DNA from: Geomonas diazotrophica
GTDB taxonomy: Bacteria; Desulfobacterota; Desulfuromonadia; Geobacterales; Geobacteraceae
Direction: 5' to 3'
Length of the DNA stretch: 64,000 nt
NCBI RefSeq assembly: GCF_018919385.1
Contig: NZ_JAHLMF010000015.1
Location: forward strand, 101,199 to 165,198
Each line of letters starts with the position of its first letter. Positions within the stretch are counted from its first letter, which is position 1. Below are positions 50,373 to 59,942 of the stretch, piece by piece. Both the position numbers and the translations under genes were made by a program. The notes beneath the pieces were generated by a model, which made no database searches, was not told the origin of the DNA, and saw only the letters and a program-made list of their open reading frames with translations.

Positions 50373-50768
50373 ATGGCGAGCCCGGCTAAGAAGGTCGTTA
50401 AGAAGAAAAAAGAGAAAAAGAATATTCCCACTGGCGTGGCGCACATCCAGGCTACGTTCAACAATACCATGATCACCATCACCGACCCGGTCGGTAACGT
50501 GATAGCCTGGTGCACCTCCGGTGCCAAGGGCTTCAAAGGCTCCAGGAAGAGCACCCCGTTCGCAGCCCAGATGGCTGCCGAGGATGCCGCCAAGAAGGCC
50601 CAGGAGCATGGCATGCGCACCATCGAAGTGTACGTGAAGGGCCCCGGCTCCGGCCGCGAGTCCGCGCTGCGCGCACTGCAGGCTGCCGGCTTCGCCGTCA
50701 GCTTCATCCGCGACGTAACGCCGATTCCGCACAACGGCTGCCGTCCCCCGAAGAGAAGAAGAGTCTAG
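50373..50768 (+). CDS. rpsK: 30S ribosomal protein S11
   Basis: 131-residue platform protein: [20 protein letters not shown], the [14 protein letters not shown] motif and [18 protein letters not shown] at the end. The lysine-rich first 20 residues are typical. Confidence 0.98.
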   Translation: MASPAKKVVKKKKEKKNIPTGVAHIQATFNNTMITITDPVGNVIAWCTSGAKGFKGSRKSTPFAAQMAAEDAAKKAQEHGMRTIEVYVKGPGSGRESALRALQAAGFAVSFIRDVTPIPHNGCRPPKRRRV

Positions 50769-50827
50769 GACCGTATCGACGGACCTGGCGTTACGGAACT
50801 ATCAGTTAGGATCATAGGAGGTCTTCA

Positions 50828-51454
50828 TTGGCTAGGTATACAGGGCCCTCATGCAGGCTGTGCAGGCGCGAAGGATCGGAACTTTTTCTTAAAGGCGAGC
50901 GTTGCTACACCGACAAATGCGCCATCAAGAGAAGGAGCTATCCGCCGGGACAGCACGGGCAGGGTCGCATAAAAGTTTCTGATTACGGTGTTCAGCTGCG
51001 CGAAAAACAGAAGGTACGTCGTATCTACGGCATCCTCGAGAACCAGTTCCGCGGGTACTTCGAAACCGCAGACCGGATGAAAGGTGTGACCGGCGAAAAC
51101 CTCCTCTTCCTCCTGGAGAGAAGGCTCGACAACGTCGTCTACCGTCTCGGTTTCGCCGCCTCGCGCGACGAGGCACGTCAGCTGGTGCGTCACAGCCACT
51201 TCACCCTCAACGGGCGTAAGGCGAACATCCCCTCCATCCAGGTGAAGGCGGGCGATGTGATCCAGCTGCGTGAGAAGAGCCGCAAGATCGCCGTCATCGG
51301 TGAGTCCCTCGAGGCCGTGGTTCGCCGCGGTATCCCGCAGTGGCTCGAACTGGACAAGGATGCCTTCAAAGGCACCGTGAAGACCAGCCCGGTGCGCGAA
51401 GACATCACCATGCCGATTCAGGAGCAGTTGATCGTCGAGCTCTACTCCAAGTAA
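50828..51454 (+). CDS. rpsD: 30S ribosomal protein S4
   Basis: Assembly initiator and, in many bacteria, regulator of the alpha operon. 208 residues: [20 protein letters not shown] with CRLC and a later Cys that may form a zinc site, plus an S4 domain ([20 protein letters not shown]). TTG start at 50828 placed by GGAGG at 50818-50822. Confidence 0.97.
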   Translation: MARYTGPSCRLCRREGSELFLKGERCYTDKCAIKRRSYPPGQHGQGRIKVSDYGVQLREKQKVRRIYGILENQFRGYFETADRMKGVTGENLLFLLERRLDNVVYRLGFAASRDEARQLVRHSHFTLNGRKANIPSIQVKAGDVIQLREKSRKIAVIGESLEAVVRRGIPQWLELDKDAFKGTVKTSPVREDITMPIQEQLIVELYSK

Positions 51455-51487
51455 AGGCTGACCAACAACCGATACAGGGGGATCTAA

Positions 51488-52507
51488 ATGTATAGAAATT
51501 GGCGCGATCTGATCAGGCCGAAGAAGCTTCAGGTTGAGACAGAATCGCTGACTAATACATACGGCAAGTTCTACGCCGAGCCTTTCGAAAGGGGGTTCGG
51601 TACCACCCTGGGAACGGGGCTGCGTAGGGTCCTCATCTCCAGCCTGCAGGGGGCGGCCATCGTCTCCGTCAAGGCCAAGGGCGTGCTGCACGAATTCTCC
51701 GCTGTCCCGGGCGTTACCGAGGATATGACGGATATCATCCTCAACCTGAAAGGGGTGCGCCTCAAGGTGCACGGCAACGAGTCCCGGATGATCCGGATCG
51801 TGCAGAAGGGTGAAGGGGTGGTCAAGGCGAAGGATATCATCACCGACAACAACGTCGAGATCCTGAACCCGGAACATCACATCGCAACCTGCTCCAAGGA
51901 CGCCAATCTGGAGATGGACCTCATGGTGAAAGTCGGCAAGGGGTACGTCCCGGCTGACCGCAACCGTGACGAGAAGGCACCGGTCGGGACCATCCCGATC
52001 GACGCGATCTTCTCCCCGGTTCACAAGGTGAACTTTACCGTCACCAACGCTCGCGTAGGCCAGATCACCGACTACGACAAGCTTACTATCGAAGTCTGGA
52101 CCGATGGCAGCGTGAAACCGCAGGACGCGGTCGCCTACGCTTCCAAGATCCTCAAGGACCAGCTCTCCATCTTCATCAACTTCGACGAAGACGTGGAGCC
52201 CCAGGAGGAGGCGGAGCCGGAAGAAGAGCGCGAGCGCTTCAACGAGAACCTCTACCGCTCGGTCGACGAGCTCGAGCTCTCGGTTCGCTCCGCCAACTGC
52301 CTGAAGAACGCCGGCATCAAGCTGATCGGCGAACTGGTCTCCAGGACCGAGGCAGAGATGCTGAAGACCCAGAACTTCGGCAGGAAATCGCTGAACGAAA
52401 TCAAGGACATCCTGGTCGACATGGGCCTCACCCTCGGCATGAAACTGGAGAACTTCCCGGATCCCGAGATCATGAGGCGCCTGCGCGGCGAGCAGAAAGA
52501 AGAATAG
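51488..52507 (+). CDS. rpoA: DNA-directed RNA polymerase alpha subunit
   Basis: 339 residues: N-terminal dimerisation domain with [20 protein letters not shown], a charged linker at about 236-250, and a C-terminal domain for UP-element and activator contact ([20 protein letters not shown]). Confidence 0.98.
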   Translation: MYRNWRDLIRPKKLQVETESLTNTYGKFYAEPFERGFGTTLGTGLRRVLISSLQGAAIVSVKAKGVLHEFSAVPGVTEDMTDIILNLKGVRLKVHGNESRMIRIVQKGEGVVKAKDIITDNNVEILNPEHHIATCSKDANLEMDLMVKVGKGYVPADRNRDEKAPVGTIPIDAIFSPVHKVNFTVTNARVGQITDYDKLTIEVWTDGSVKPQDAVAYASKILKDQLSIFINFDEDVEPQEEAEPEEERERFNENLYRSVDELELSVRSANCLKNAGIKLIGELVSRTEAEMLKTQNFGRKSLNEIKDILVDMGLTLGMKLENFPDPEIMRRLRGEQKEE

Positions 52508-52549
52508 TCCATACGACTTCATTTATAGATCGAAAGGAAGTGAAAAGAT

Positions 52550-53083
52550 ATGCGTCACAACAGCGCGGGTAGAAGATTAGGTAGGACCACAAGCCACAGG
52601 ATCGCTATGTTCAGGAACATGGTGACATCCTTTCTCCAGCACGAAAAGATCACCACGACCGATGCCAAGGCAAAGGAGCTTCGCTCCATCGCCGAGAAGA
52701 TGATCACCCTGGGCAAGAAGGGCGACCTTCACGCCACCAGGCAGGCAGCGGCCTACATCCGCGACAAGAAAGTCGTGACCAAGCTTTTCACCGAGATCGC
52801 ACCGCGTTACGCAGAGCGTCCCGGCGGCTACACCAGGATCATCAAGCTCGGCATCCGCCCGGGCGACACCGCTCCGGTGTCCGTGATCGAGCTGGTCGAG
52901 GCTGAAATGACTCCGAAGAAGGCCGCCAAGCCGGCCGCCAAGGCTCCTAAGGCCGCCAAGGCTCCGAAGGCTGCTCCGGCAGTCGAGGCAGCACCGGCTG
53001 CTGAAGAGGCCGCGGTTGTGGAAGAGGCACCGGTAGCAGAAGCTCCGGCAGCTGAGGCCACCGAGGAAAAAACCGAGGCGTAA
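52550..53083 (+). CDS. rplQ: 50S ribosomal protein L17 with long Ala/Pro/Lys/Glu tail
   Basis: 177 residues; the usual L17 domain ([20 protein letters not shown] to about residue 120) is normal, but a tail of some 55 residues made of A, P, K, then A, E, V and P repeats ([17 protein letters not shown]...) is added. The tail is low in complexity and probably disordered. It ends the alpha operon; a strong terminator follows. Confidence 0.96.
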   Translation: MRHNSAGRRLGRTTSHRIAMFRNMVTSFLQHEKITTTDAKAKELRSIAEKMITLGKKGDLHATRQAAAYIRDKKVVTKLFTEIAPRYAERPGGYTRIIKLGIRPGDTAPVSVIELVEAEMTPKKAAKPAAKAPKAAKAPKAAPAVEAAPAAEEAAVVEEAPVAEAPAAEATEEKTEA

Positions 53084-53110
53084 TCGCCAGCGGTTGCAAA
53101 GAGTGAAGAA

Positions 53111-53138
53111 GGGACACGGGAAACCGTGTCCCTTTTTT
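53111..53138 (+). terminator. Terminator of the ribosomal superoperon
   Basis: GGGACACGG (53111-53119), loop GAAA and CCGTGTCCC (53124-53132), followed directly by six T. A textbook intrinsic terminator ending the alpha operon. Confidence 0.9.
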
Positions 53139-53238
53139 CGTTGCCGCCCATCACTGGTACACGGCCCTATGCCGTCACCCCGCCCCTGGGCCCCGCAGCT
53201 CCGTCCCCGCAAGTCCCCAGCCCCTCCCGCCTTTCCCC

Positions 53239-53268
53239 TTTACATTAAAACCCCCTCTCTGATAAGAT
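53239..53268 (+). promoter_or_regulatory. Candidate smc promoter
   Basis: TTTACA (53239-53244) and TAAGAT (53263-53268) are 18 bp apart; the predicted start leaves almost no leader before the ATG at 53278. Moderate match only. Confidence 0.35.
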
Positions 53269-53277
53269 GCGCTGCTC

Positions 53278-56200
53278 ATGAAAATCAAAAGACTCGAAAT
53301 CCACGGATTCAAATCCTTTCAAGATAAGGCCGTTCTGGACTTCAACCAGCCCATCACCGGCGTGGTAGGTCCCAACGGCTGCGGCAAGTCCAACGTGGTC
53401 GACGCGATCCGCTGGGTCATGGGGGAGCAATCCGCCAAGAACCTGCGCGGCAAGTCGATGGAAGACATCATCTTCAACGGCACAGAGTTCCGCAAACCTC
53501 TCGGCATGGCCGAAGTTTCCCTCTTCTTCTCCACCGAGGACGGCCGCGTTCCCGCCAAGTACCTGAACTTCTCCGAGATCCAGGTCACCCGCCGACTCTA
53601 CCGCGACGGCGAGAGTGACTACCTCTTGAACAAGACCCCCTGCCGCCTGCTCGACATCGCCGAGTTGTTCATGGACACCGGCATCGGGGCCAAGGCGTAC
53701 TCCATCATCGAGCAGGGGAAGATCGGGATGATCCTTCACGCCAAGCCCGAGGAGCGCCGTTTCCTGATCGAGGAGGCCGCCGGGGTCACCAAGTTCAAGG
53801 CGCGCAAGGTCGTAGCCATGAAGAAGATGGAGGCGACCCGCCAGAACCTGTTGCGCATCGGCGACATCATCTCCGAAATCAAGCGCCAGATGAACGGCCT
53901 GCAGCGCCAGGCCAAGAAGGCGGAGCGCTTCCGCGAGGTGAGGCAGGAACTCAAGGAGATCGAACTCCTCTTCGCGGCCAAGGGGTACGCCGGCGTCGAG
54001 AAGGAGCGCAACGCACTTGAGCGGGAGATAGCTGAGCTCGAGTCGAAGCTCGTGGATGTTACCGCCAGGCTCAACGACGCTGAGCTCTCCGTCGAGGAGA
54101 AGCGGCTCACTCTCCTTGAAACCGAGCGGCAGCTGACTGCCGCCCAGGAAGAGATCTTCCGCTGGAAGAGCACGCTGCAGGGGGGAGAAAACCGGCTCGA
54201 ATTCCAGCGCAAGGAACTGGTCAACCTGGAGCGCCACGGAGCCCGTTTCGAAGAGGAGCTCCAGGGGCTGCGCGACCAGCTTGCCGCATCCGAGAAGGAA
54301 ATCGGCACCCTGCAGGCACAGCGAGTCTCCCTGCAGGAAGAGCTGGCCCGGGAGAGCGAGTCTCTTGAATACCGGGAGTCTCTCCTCGAGGAGATGGCCG
54401 CCGGGGAGGCGGGCGTCACCCGGGAGCTTGATGAAACCCGACGCGCCATGTTCGCCGCCCTCTCCGAAGGGGCGCAGGCCGCAAACCAGCACGCCGCCGC
54501 CCAAAAGCGCCTGGCAGGGCTGGCCGAACGCCTGCAGGCGAGCCAGCGGGAACGGGTCCTGCTCGGCGAGCGGCTCTTTGAAGCCAACGGCAAGGTCGAC
54601 GCCCTGAAGCAGGAGCGCGAGCAGCTTGGCCGGGAAAAGGCGCTCACCGACGAAGAACTCACCATGGCCGGTAGCCGTGAAGCAGAGCTGAAGCAGGCAC
54701 AGGAGGCCGGAGAAAAAAAGCTGCAGCAGCGGCGTGATGAACTGTCCGCCGCCGCGTCGCGCCTGAAGTCACTCCAGGAATTGGAGGCCCAGTTCGCCGG
54801 GTACGGCCAGGGGGTGCGCAACCTGCTCCTCGCCGAGCCCTTCAAGAACGCCTCCCTCACTATGATTGCGGACGCACTGGAGGTGGAGGAGGAATTCGAG
54901 GTGGCCTTGGAGGCTGTTCTCGGTGATCGCTTGCAGTACCTCCTTTGCGAATCCTCCACCACCGCGCTGGACGCCGTTGCGCACCTCAAGGGAAGCTCCG
55001 GCGGTCGCTGCAGCTTCGTGACGGCGCCACCCTGGCGTCAGCCGGCCAAGGATACGCCGCTGGGCGCGGCACCGCTATGGGAGCGGGTCACCGTGCCCGA
55101 GCGGCACGCCCATCTGGTGGAGCCGCTTCTTGCCGGTGCCTACCTCGCCCGCGACATTAAACACGCCCTCGAGCTTGCCGCGTCCTTCCCGGCTTCGACC
55201 TTCGTCACCCTCGAAGGCGACCTGGCCCACGGCGGCGGCATCGTAAATGGCGGCTCTCCCGAGGCGGCGCAGCAGGGGATCATCCACAAGAAGAGGGAGA
55301 TCAAGGCCCTGGTTGCAGAAGTTGAGCGCCTCGAGGCCGATGTGCAGGAGCTGGCTGCGGCGCGCGAAAAGAGGAGAGGGGAGATCAACGAGGCAGAGGC
55401 GCACCGCGTCGAGCTGCGCCAGACCCTGCATCGCCTCGATATCCGGATCGTGAACGCTGACAAGGACCTGCAGACCGCGCTGTCCGAGTGTCGCCGCATC
55501 GAGGAAAACGGTGCGGTGCGCGAGGCGGAGGAAGAGCAGTTGGCCGAGGAACAGTCACTGGTCTCCGGGGAAATGGCCCAGGCCGATGCCAGAAGGGCGC
55601 AGGCCGAGGAGCGCAAGGCGGCACTCGAAAAGACCGTCGAGGCGCTGCAGGGGCGCCTTGAGGGGTCGCGATTCGAGATGGAAGAGGCGCGCGAGCTGGT
55701 GACCTCGATGAAGGTCCGCGTGGCAGCGCTCCGGGAGAAAGGTGAATCGACCGAGCGGGCGCTGCGCCGCGTCGAAGGCCTCTGTGCCGACCTTGCCAAC
55801 CGCATCGCGTCCCGCACCAGGGAGCTCGAAGGCTCCGGCGATGAACGCACCCGTCTACTCACCGCCATAGCGGAAGGGGAGGAGGCGCTGCGCGGAGTGG
55901 TCAAGCAGCAACTGGCCAGCGAGCAGGCCCTTTTGCAGGTGAAGGACAGGTACGAGGCGGAAGCCGCCAAGGTCCAGGAGGAAGAGGCACTCCTGAAAGG
56001 GATGCGCTCCGACGCCGTTACCGTCAGGGAGCAGTTGAATGCCAAGAGCCTGCGTCTCACCGAGGTGAGCATGCGGCTCGCCCACCTGGAGGAAACCCTC
56101 AAGGAAAAGCACCGCATGGAGATCGCCGACGCCCTGCTCAACTACTCCAAGGTCGAGTGGGACGAGGCCGATAGCTCAAAGCGTCAGGCAGAGCTGCAAA

Positions 56201-56811
56201 AGACGATAAATGAAATGGGCGAAGTCAATCTCATGGCCATCGAGGAGTTCAAGGAGATGGAGGAGCGCTTCTCTTTCCTCTCAAGCCAGAAAGACGACCT
56301 CGAGGAGTCCATGAACGCCCTGCAGAAGGCGATCCAGCGTATCAACCGAACCACCAGGAAGCGCTTCCTGGAGACCTTCCAGATGGTGAACGAGAAGTTT
56401 CAGCAGATCTTCCCGCGGCTTTTCTGCGGGGGGCATGCCGAACTGCGCCTGACCGACGAGGAGGACCTGCTTAACACCGGCCTCGAGATCGTGGTGCAGC
56501 CTCCGGGCAAGAAGTTGCAGAACGTGTCGTTGCTTTCGGGCGGGGAGAAGGCGCTCACCGCAGTGGCCCTGATCTTCTCCATCTTCCTGATCAAGCCGTC
56601 TCCGTTTTGCCTGCTGGACGAGGTCGACGCACCGCTTGATGACGCCAACATCGGCAGATTCAACGACATGGTGCGTGAGATGAGTGCGAACTCCCAGTTC
56701 ATCATCATCACCCACAACCGGGCCACCATGGCCGTCGCCGATACCCTGTACGGCGTCACCATGGAAGAGCCCGGTGTTTCCAAGCTGGTTTCAGTGCGCC
56801 TGAACCGCTAG
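53278..56811 (+). CDS. smc: Chromosome segregation protein SMC
   Basis: Chromosome-organising ATPase of 1177 residues. The N-terminal head has Walker A GPNGCGKSN (31-39); two long coiled coils flank a hinge at about 505-660 (AGYGQGVRNLL-type FAGYGQGVRNLL, GGRCSFV); the C-terminal head has signature LLSGGEKALTAVAL and Walker B FCLLDEVDAPLD. No scpA or scpB is adjacent; instead a roadblock-like gene and ftsY follow. Confidence 0.97.
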   Translation: MKIKRLEIHGFKSFQDKAVLDFNQPITGVVGPNGCGKSNVVDAIRWVMGEQSAKNLRGKSMEDIIFNGTEFRKPLGMAEVSLFFSTEDGRVPAKYLNFSEIQVTRRLYRDGESDYLLNKTPCRLLDIAELFMDTGIGAKAYSIIEQGKIGMILHAKPEERRFLIEEAAGVTKFKARKVVAMKKMEATRQNLLRIGDIISEIKRQMNGLQRQAKKAERFREVRQELKEIELLFAAKGYAGVEKERNALEREIAELESKLVDVTARLNDAELSVEEKRLTLLETERQLTAAQEEIFRWKSTLQGGENRLEFQRKELVNLERHGARFEEELQGLRDQLAASEKEIGTLQAQRVSLQEELARESESLEYRESLLEEMAAGEAGVTRELDETRRAMFAALSEGAQAANQHAAAQKRLAGLAERLQASQRERVLLGERLFEANGKVDALKQEREQLGREKALTDEELTMAGSREAELKQAQEAGEKKLQQRRDELSAAASRLKSLQELEAQFAGYGQGVRNLLLAEPFKNASLTMIADALEVEEEFEVALEAVLGDRLQYLLCESSTTALDAVAHLKGSSGGRCSFVTAPPWRQPAKDTPLGAAPLWERVTVPERHAHLVEPLLAGAYLARDIKHALELAASFPASTFVTLEGDLAHGGGIVNGGSPEAAQQGIIHKKREIKALVAEVERLEADVQELAAAREKRRGEINEAEAHRVELRQTLHRLDIRIVNADKDLQTALSECRRIEENGAVREAEEEQLAEEQSLVSGEMAQADARRAQAEERKAALEKTVEALQGRLEGSRFEMEEARELVTSMKVRVAALREKGESTERALRRVEGLCADLANRIASRTRELEGSGDERTRLLTAIAEGEEALRGVVKQQLASEQALLQVKDRYEAEAAKVQEEEALLKGMRSDAVTVREQLNAKSLRLTEVSMRLAHLEETLKEKHRMEIADALLNYSKVEWDEADSSKRQAELQKTINEMGEVNLMAIEEFKEMEERFSFLSSQKDDLEESMNALQKAIQRINRTTRKRFLETFQMVNEKFQQIFPRLFCGGHAELRLTDEEDLLNTGLEIVVQPPGKKLQNVSLLSGGEKALTAVALIFSIFLIKPSPFCLLDEVDAPLDDANIGRFNDMVREMSANSQFIIITHNRATMAVADTLYGVTMEEPGVSKLVSVRLNR

Positions 56812-56945
56812 GAAATGCTCCCCTCGCCCGCCGGAAGGGGGGGCGTTGCCGTAATGTGCAATGTGCTGAAGCCGTGGGGGAGGGCGCCGTGCTGAGTGCG
56901 CCGCCGTCGCTTGCGCTGTCATATTTTTACCCGTAGGAGCTTGAC

Positions 56946-57305
56946 GTGCCGTTCAAGAGACTGTTGACTACACTGGTCGAATCCGTGCCCGGTGGCAATG
57001 GCGCCATCCTGGCTGATTGGGAAGGGGAGGCCGTCGAGCAGTTTTCCCATGGCGATCCCTTCGAGATGAAGGTGACGGCCGCCCACTGGGGGATCCTCCT
57101 GACCCAACTCAAGGGACTGCACGAGAAGTTCGCCGCCGGAGCCGTGCAGGAAACCGTCATCAGCACGGACGAACAGTATGTCATCGTAGGGGCCGTCGGC
57201 GACGACTATGCCCTGGTGATGACCATGGACCGCAATGCCCTGCCGCTCCTGGCTCTGAAGAGGTTCCGGGACACCGCGCAGCTTTTGCATAAGGAGATTT
57301 ACTGA
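56946..57305 (+). CDS. Roadblock/LC7-like small protein
   Basis: 119 residues. The pattern RLLTTLVESVPGGNGAILADWEGEAVEQFS, then a strand-helix-strand with ISTDEQYVIVGAVGDDYALVM and a final helix (LLALKRFRDTAQLLHKEI), suggests a roadblock/LC7 fold, as in MglB-like partners of small GTPases. This is a fold-level guess. The ATG has a GGAGC site 5' (the start was set by this), and the stop overlaps the ftsY ATG by 1 bp, so it is coupled to the SRP receptor GTPase. Confidence 0.65.
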   Translation: MPFKRLLTTLVESVPGGNGAILADWEGEAVEQFSHGDPFEMKVTAAHWGILLTQLKGLHEKFAAGAVQETVISTDEQYVIVGAVGDDYALVMTMDRNALPLLALKRFRDTAQLLHKEIY

Positions 57306-58522
57306 TGTCCGAGGAAAACAAGGGATTCTTCAAAGGTCTTTTCAAAAAGCTCGGAATCGGGGGCGCCGAGGAGCCTGCCGAAGCCACCGGTGAGCAATCG
57401 ACCGAAGAACTGGAACAGCAGGAGCAGCAGGAGGCCGCGCCCACTCAGGAGCCGGCCGTTTCCGCGTCTCCGGCACAGGCGCAGTCCGCCCAGCCTGTCG
57501 TAACCCCCGTCCCTCCCTCCGAGCCGTCAGCCCCTGCCCCGCGCCAACTCTGGACCGAGCCCACCGCGCCGGCGCCAGTCCCGGTATCCGAACCTGTTGA
57601 ACAGGCCAAGCCCAGCTTCTTCGAACGCCTCAAGCGCAGCCTGAGCAAGACCCACGAGACCATCATCGGCCGGGTGGACACCCTTTTGCTGGGCAAGAAG
57701 CAGATCGACACTGATACGCTTGAGGAGCTGGAGGAGATTCTGATCACCGCTGACTTGGGCGTCAAGACCACGGTGGATTTGATCCGCACCCTCGAGCAGC
57801 GCCTCAAGCGCGATGAACTGCAGGACGGCGCCGCCTTGAAGAGGGCGCTGAAGGAAGAGATCCAGCTGCGCCTCCTGGAGCATCATGCGCCGCTGGTAGT
57901 TACGGACAAGAAGCCGTTCGTCATCATGGTGATCGGGGTGAACGGCGTGGGCAAAACCACCACCATCGGCAAGTTGGCGGCACGCTATGCCGGAGAAGGA
58001 AGGAAGGTTCTGCTCGCCGCGGCAGACACCTTCCGCGCCGCAGCAGCGGAGCAGTTGGAGACCTGGGCCAACCGTGTAGGTGCCGACATCGTGCGTCACA
58101 AGGAAGGGGCCGATCCCTCCGCGGTCGTTTTTGACGCCTGCAAGGCCGCCATCGCGCGGGGCACCGATGTTCTGATCATCGACACCGCCGGCCGCATGCA
58201 CACCAAGGTGAACCTCATGGAGGAGATGAAGAAGATTCGCCGGGTGCTGACCCGCGAAATCCCGGACGGTCCGCACGAAACCCTGCTCGTCCTGGATGCG
58301 GCCACCGGGCAGAACGCACTGTCACAGGCGAAGCTCTTCAAGGAGGCGGCGGACGTCACCGGCGTGGTGCTCACCAAGCTCGACGGCAGCGCCAAAGGGG
58401 GGATCGTGGTGGCGGTAAGCCATGAATACGCACTCCCCGTCAGATTCATTGGAGTGGGCGAGTCCGTAGAAGATCTCCGTGCCTTCGATCCGGTCCAGTT
58501 CGTCGAGGCCCTTTTCCAATGA
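57305..58522 (+). CDS. ftsY: Signal recognition particle receptor FtsY
   Basis: SRP receptor GTPase, 405 residues. An N-terminal A domain (about 1-105) is rich in Glu, Gln, Pro and Ala; the NG domain follows with P-loop GVNGVGKTTTIGKLA (about 211-225), DTAGR and TKLDGSAKGG. The N-terminal MSEENKGFFKGLFKKLGIGG is an amphipathic helix suited to membrane binding. It starts in the stop of the roadblock-like gene. Confidence 0.97.
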   Translation: MSEENKGFFKGLFKKLGIGGAEEPAEATGEQSTEELEQQEQQEAAPTQEPAVSASPAQAQSAQPVVTPVPPSEPSAPAPRQLWTEPTAPAPVPVSEPVEQAKPSFFERLKRSLSKTHETIIGRVDTLLLGKKQIDTDTLEELEEILITADLGVKTTVDLIRTLEQRLKRDELQDGAALKRALKEEIQLRLLEHHAPLVVTDKKPFVIMVIGVNGVGKTTTIGKLAARYAGEGRKVLLAAADTFRAAAAEQLETWANRVGADIVRHKEGADPSAVVFDACKAAIARGTDVLIIDTAGRMHTKVNLMEEMKKIRRVLTREIPDGPHETLLVLDAATGQNALSQAKLFKEAADVTGVVLTKLDGSAKGGIVVAVSHEYALPVRFIGVGESVEDLRAFDPVQFVEALFQ

Positions 58523-58577
58523 TAGCCTTGACTTTTGAGTACTTATCGCATATGATTTTGCCGCAAAAGGTGGAATA

Positions 58578-58754
58578 ATGAGTGATAAGCTGTTTAATGA
58601 GCTAGAGGGACGGATAATTTCTCTAATTAATGTCGTAGACGAGTTGAAACTCGAAAACGACAGGCTCAAAAACGAGAATGATCGGCTCAACGGAGAACGG
58701 GCAGGTTTAAGGTCCCGGATCGACTCTATACTGAAAAAGTTGGAAGGGGTCTGA
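58578..58754 (+). CDS. Small coiled-coil protein, ZapB-like
   Basis: 58 residues, too short for a firm family call: MSDKLFNELEGRIISLINVV then ELKLENDRLKNENDRLNGER, a heptad coiled coil with N at core positions, as in ZapB-type cell-division proteins. ATG preceded by AAAGGTGG. zapA starts 4 bp after the stop, which supports a Z-ring role. Confidence 0.7.
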   Translation: MSDKLFNELEGRIISLINVVDELKLENDRLKNENDRLNGERAGLRSRIDSILKKLEGV

Positions 58755-58758
58755 CAGC

Positions 58759-59040
58759 TTGATCGCCACGCACAGCATCAGGGTCCTGGGGCGAGATCTC
58801 CAGGTGAAGAGTGTTGCGACACCTGAGCGCGTGGCGCAGGTTGAGGCTCTGGTCAACGAGAAGCTGGCGGAGGCGGAGGCCAAGGTCAGTGGTGGCGATA
58901 CCCAACTGGTAGTTATCCTGGCGTTGATGAATTTGGCTGAAGCCTGTCTGGACGCCCGGAAGCAATTGGCGGAAGAGCAGCGGACCTGCAGCGAGCGGGT
59001 CGCGGGGCTCATTGAAAGGCTGGACCGGCAACAGTTGTAG
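58759..59040 (+). CDS. zapA: Cell division protein ZapA
   Basis: Promotes FtsZ bundling. 93 residues: THSIRVLGRDLQVKSVATPE resembles the ZapA N-terminal domain (I.I.G..Y.ikt..d.e), followed by VAQVEALVNEKLAEAEAKVS and a long C-terminal helix. TTG start after GAAGGGG. The order zapA, 6S RNA, fthC supports it. Confidence 0.85.
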   Translation: MIATHSIRVLGRDLQVKSVATPERVAQVEALVNEKLAEAEAKVSGGDTQLVVILALMNLAEACLDARKQLAEEQRTCSERVAGLIERLDRQQL

Positions 59041-59044
59041 AGTT

Positions 59045-59210
59045 TCAGGTCTCTTGCGGGAGATTCCACATATAGCTGATTGGTTGTACGGTTGCAACGC
59101 TTTGCCAGAACCTGCGTGGAGAAGGTGGTCTTCTCCGCGTTTGCTGATAGTAGCCTAAAGACGTTAAGCAGCATGTCCAGGGGTTAATGGCTGCCTTTAC
59201 ATAAAGTTCA
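59045..59210 (+). ncRNA. ssrS: Probable 6S RNA (ends approximate)
   Basis: The gap between zapA and fthC is the conserved site of 6S RNA in proteobacteria. A hairpin CGTGGAGAAG/CTTCTCCGCG (about 59115-59140) could be the apical stem; AGCTGATTGG (about 59073-59083) can pair with TTAATGGCT (about 59184-59192); AGCCTAAAGACG after the apical stem resembles the 6S AGCC-UUAAAAC segment. Both ends are estimates and no 6S consensus was computed. Confidence 0.55.
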
Positions 59211-59231
59211 AATTTGGCGCTTCATTTGAAC
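59206..59231. repeat. Hairpin after the 6S RNA region
   Basis: GTTCAAAT (59206-59213) and ATTTGAAC (59224-59231) form a perfect 8-bp stem with a 10-nt loop. It may end the 6S RNA precursor, though no T run follows. The rest of the gap up to 59360 shows no gene or promoter. Confidence 0.45.
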
Positions 59232-59360
59232 GCGGCCCATTCTATCAAAAACCTGTCAACGCAACACCCGTTACACCCACCAGCACTCCCCCACCAGAGC
59301 ACCTGTCTCTACGGTCGGCCTTGCCGTCCACCTTCTGAACCAACACGGAATTATAGCTTT

Positions 59361-59942
59361 ATGCCCAAGCGCGCCCATAGAGCCGCGACCCTTGCCAGAC
59401 GCCGCGAGCTGTCCAAGCCGCAGGTGGCGTCGTTGAGCCTGGCCCTGCAACAGCGTTTCCTTGATCTGCCCGAGTACCGAGCGGCCAGGACGCTGGTGCT
59501 GTATGCGCCGATCCACCACGAAGTGGATACCGCGGCGGTAGCTGCCGCGGCCCTGGCATCAGGCAAGCGCTTACTCTATCCGGCAGTTGTGGGTGATGAT
59601 TTGAAGTTCTGCCAGGTGGCCGCTCTCACCGAGCTCGCCGCCGGCAGGTACGGCATCCCGGAGCCTCAGGGTGAAGGGTATGATCCAGCGGGGGCGGACC
59701 TCATCGTGGTGCCGGGAGTGGCCTTTGACCTGTGCGGGCGCCGCATCGGTTATGGCAAGGGGTACTATGACCGGTCGCTGCACCGCCTGGAAGGAAGCGG
59801 GAAGCTGGTGGCGTTTTGCTACGACTTCCAACTGCTTCAAGAGATAGCCGGCGAGCCGCACGACGTGACGATGGATTTGATCGTCACCGAGAGTCGGGTG
59901 GTTCGCGTTAATAAACATATATGTGAGGGGGAGCAACGGTGA
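59361..59942 (+). CDS. fthC: 5-formyltetrahydrofolate cyclo-ligase
   Basis: Converts 5-formyl-THF to 5,10-methenyl-THF with ATP. 193 residues: [20 protein letters not shown] at the start, [22 protein letters not shown] near the end (the family GxGxGYYDR motif). The ATG at 59361 (MPKRAHRA) is preferred: an upstream in-frame start at 59214 would give a 49-residue foreign leader. rny starts 4 bp before its end. Confidence 0.92.
   Translation: MPKRAHRAATLARRRELSKPQVASLSLALQQRFLDLPEYRAARTLVLYAPIHHEVDTAAVAAAALASGKRLLYPAVVGDDLKFCQVAALTELAAGRYGIPEPQGEGYDPAGADLIVVPGVAFDLCGRRIGYGKGYYDRSLHRLEGSGKLVAFCYDFQLLQEIAGEPHDVTMDLIVTESRVVRVNKHICEGEQR

Noticed and set aside
59214..59360. N-terminal extension of the fthC reading frame
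   Set aside because: The extra 49 residues do not resemble the enzyme family, overlap the hairpin after the 6S RNA region, and have no ribosome site.
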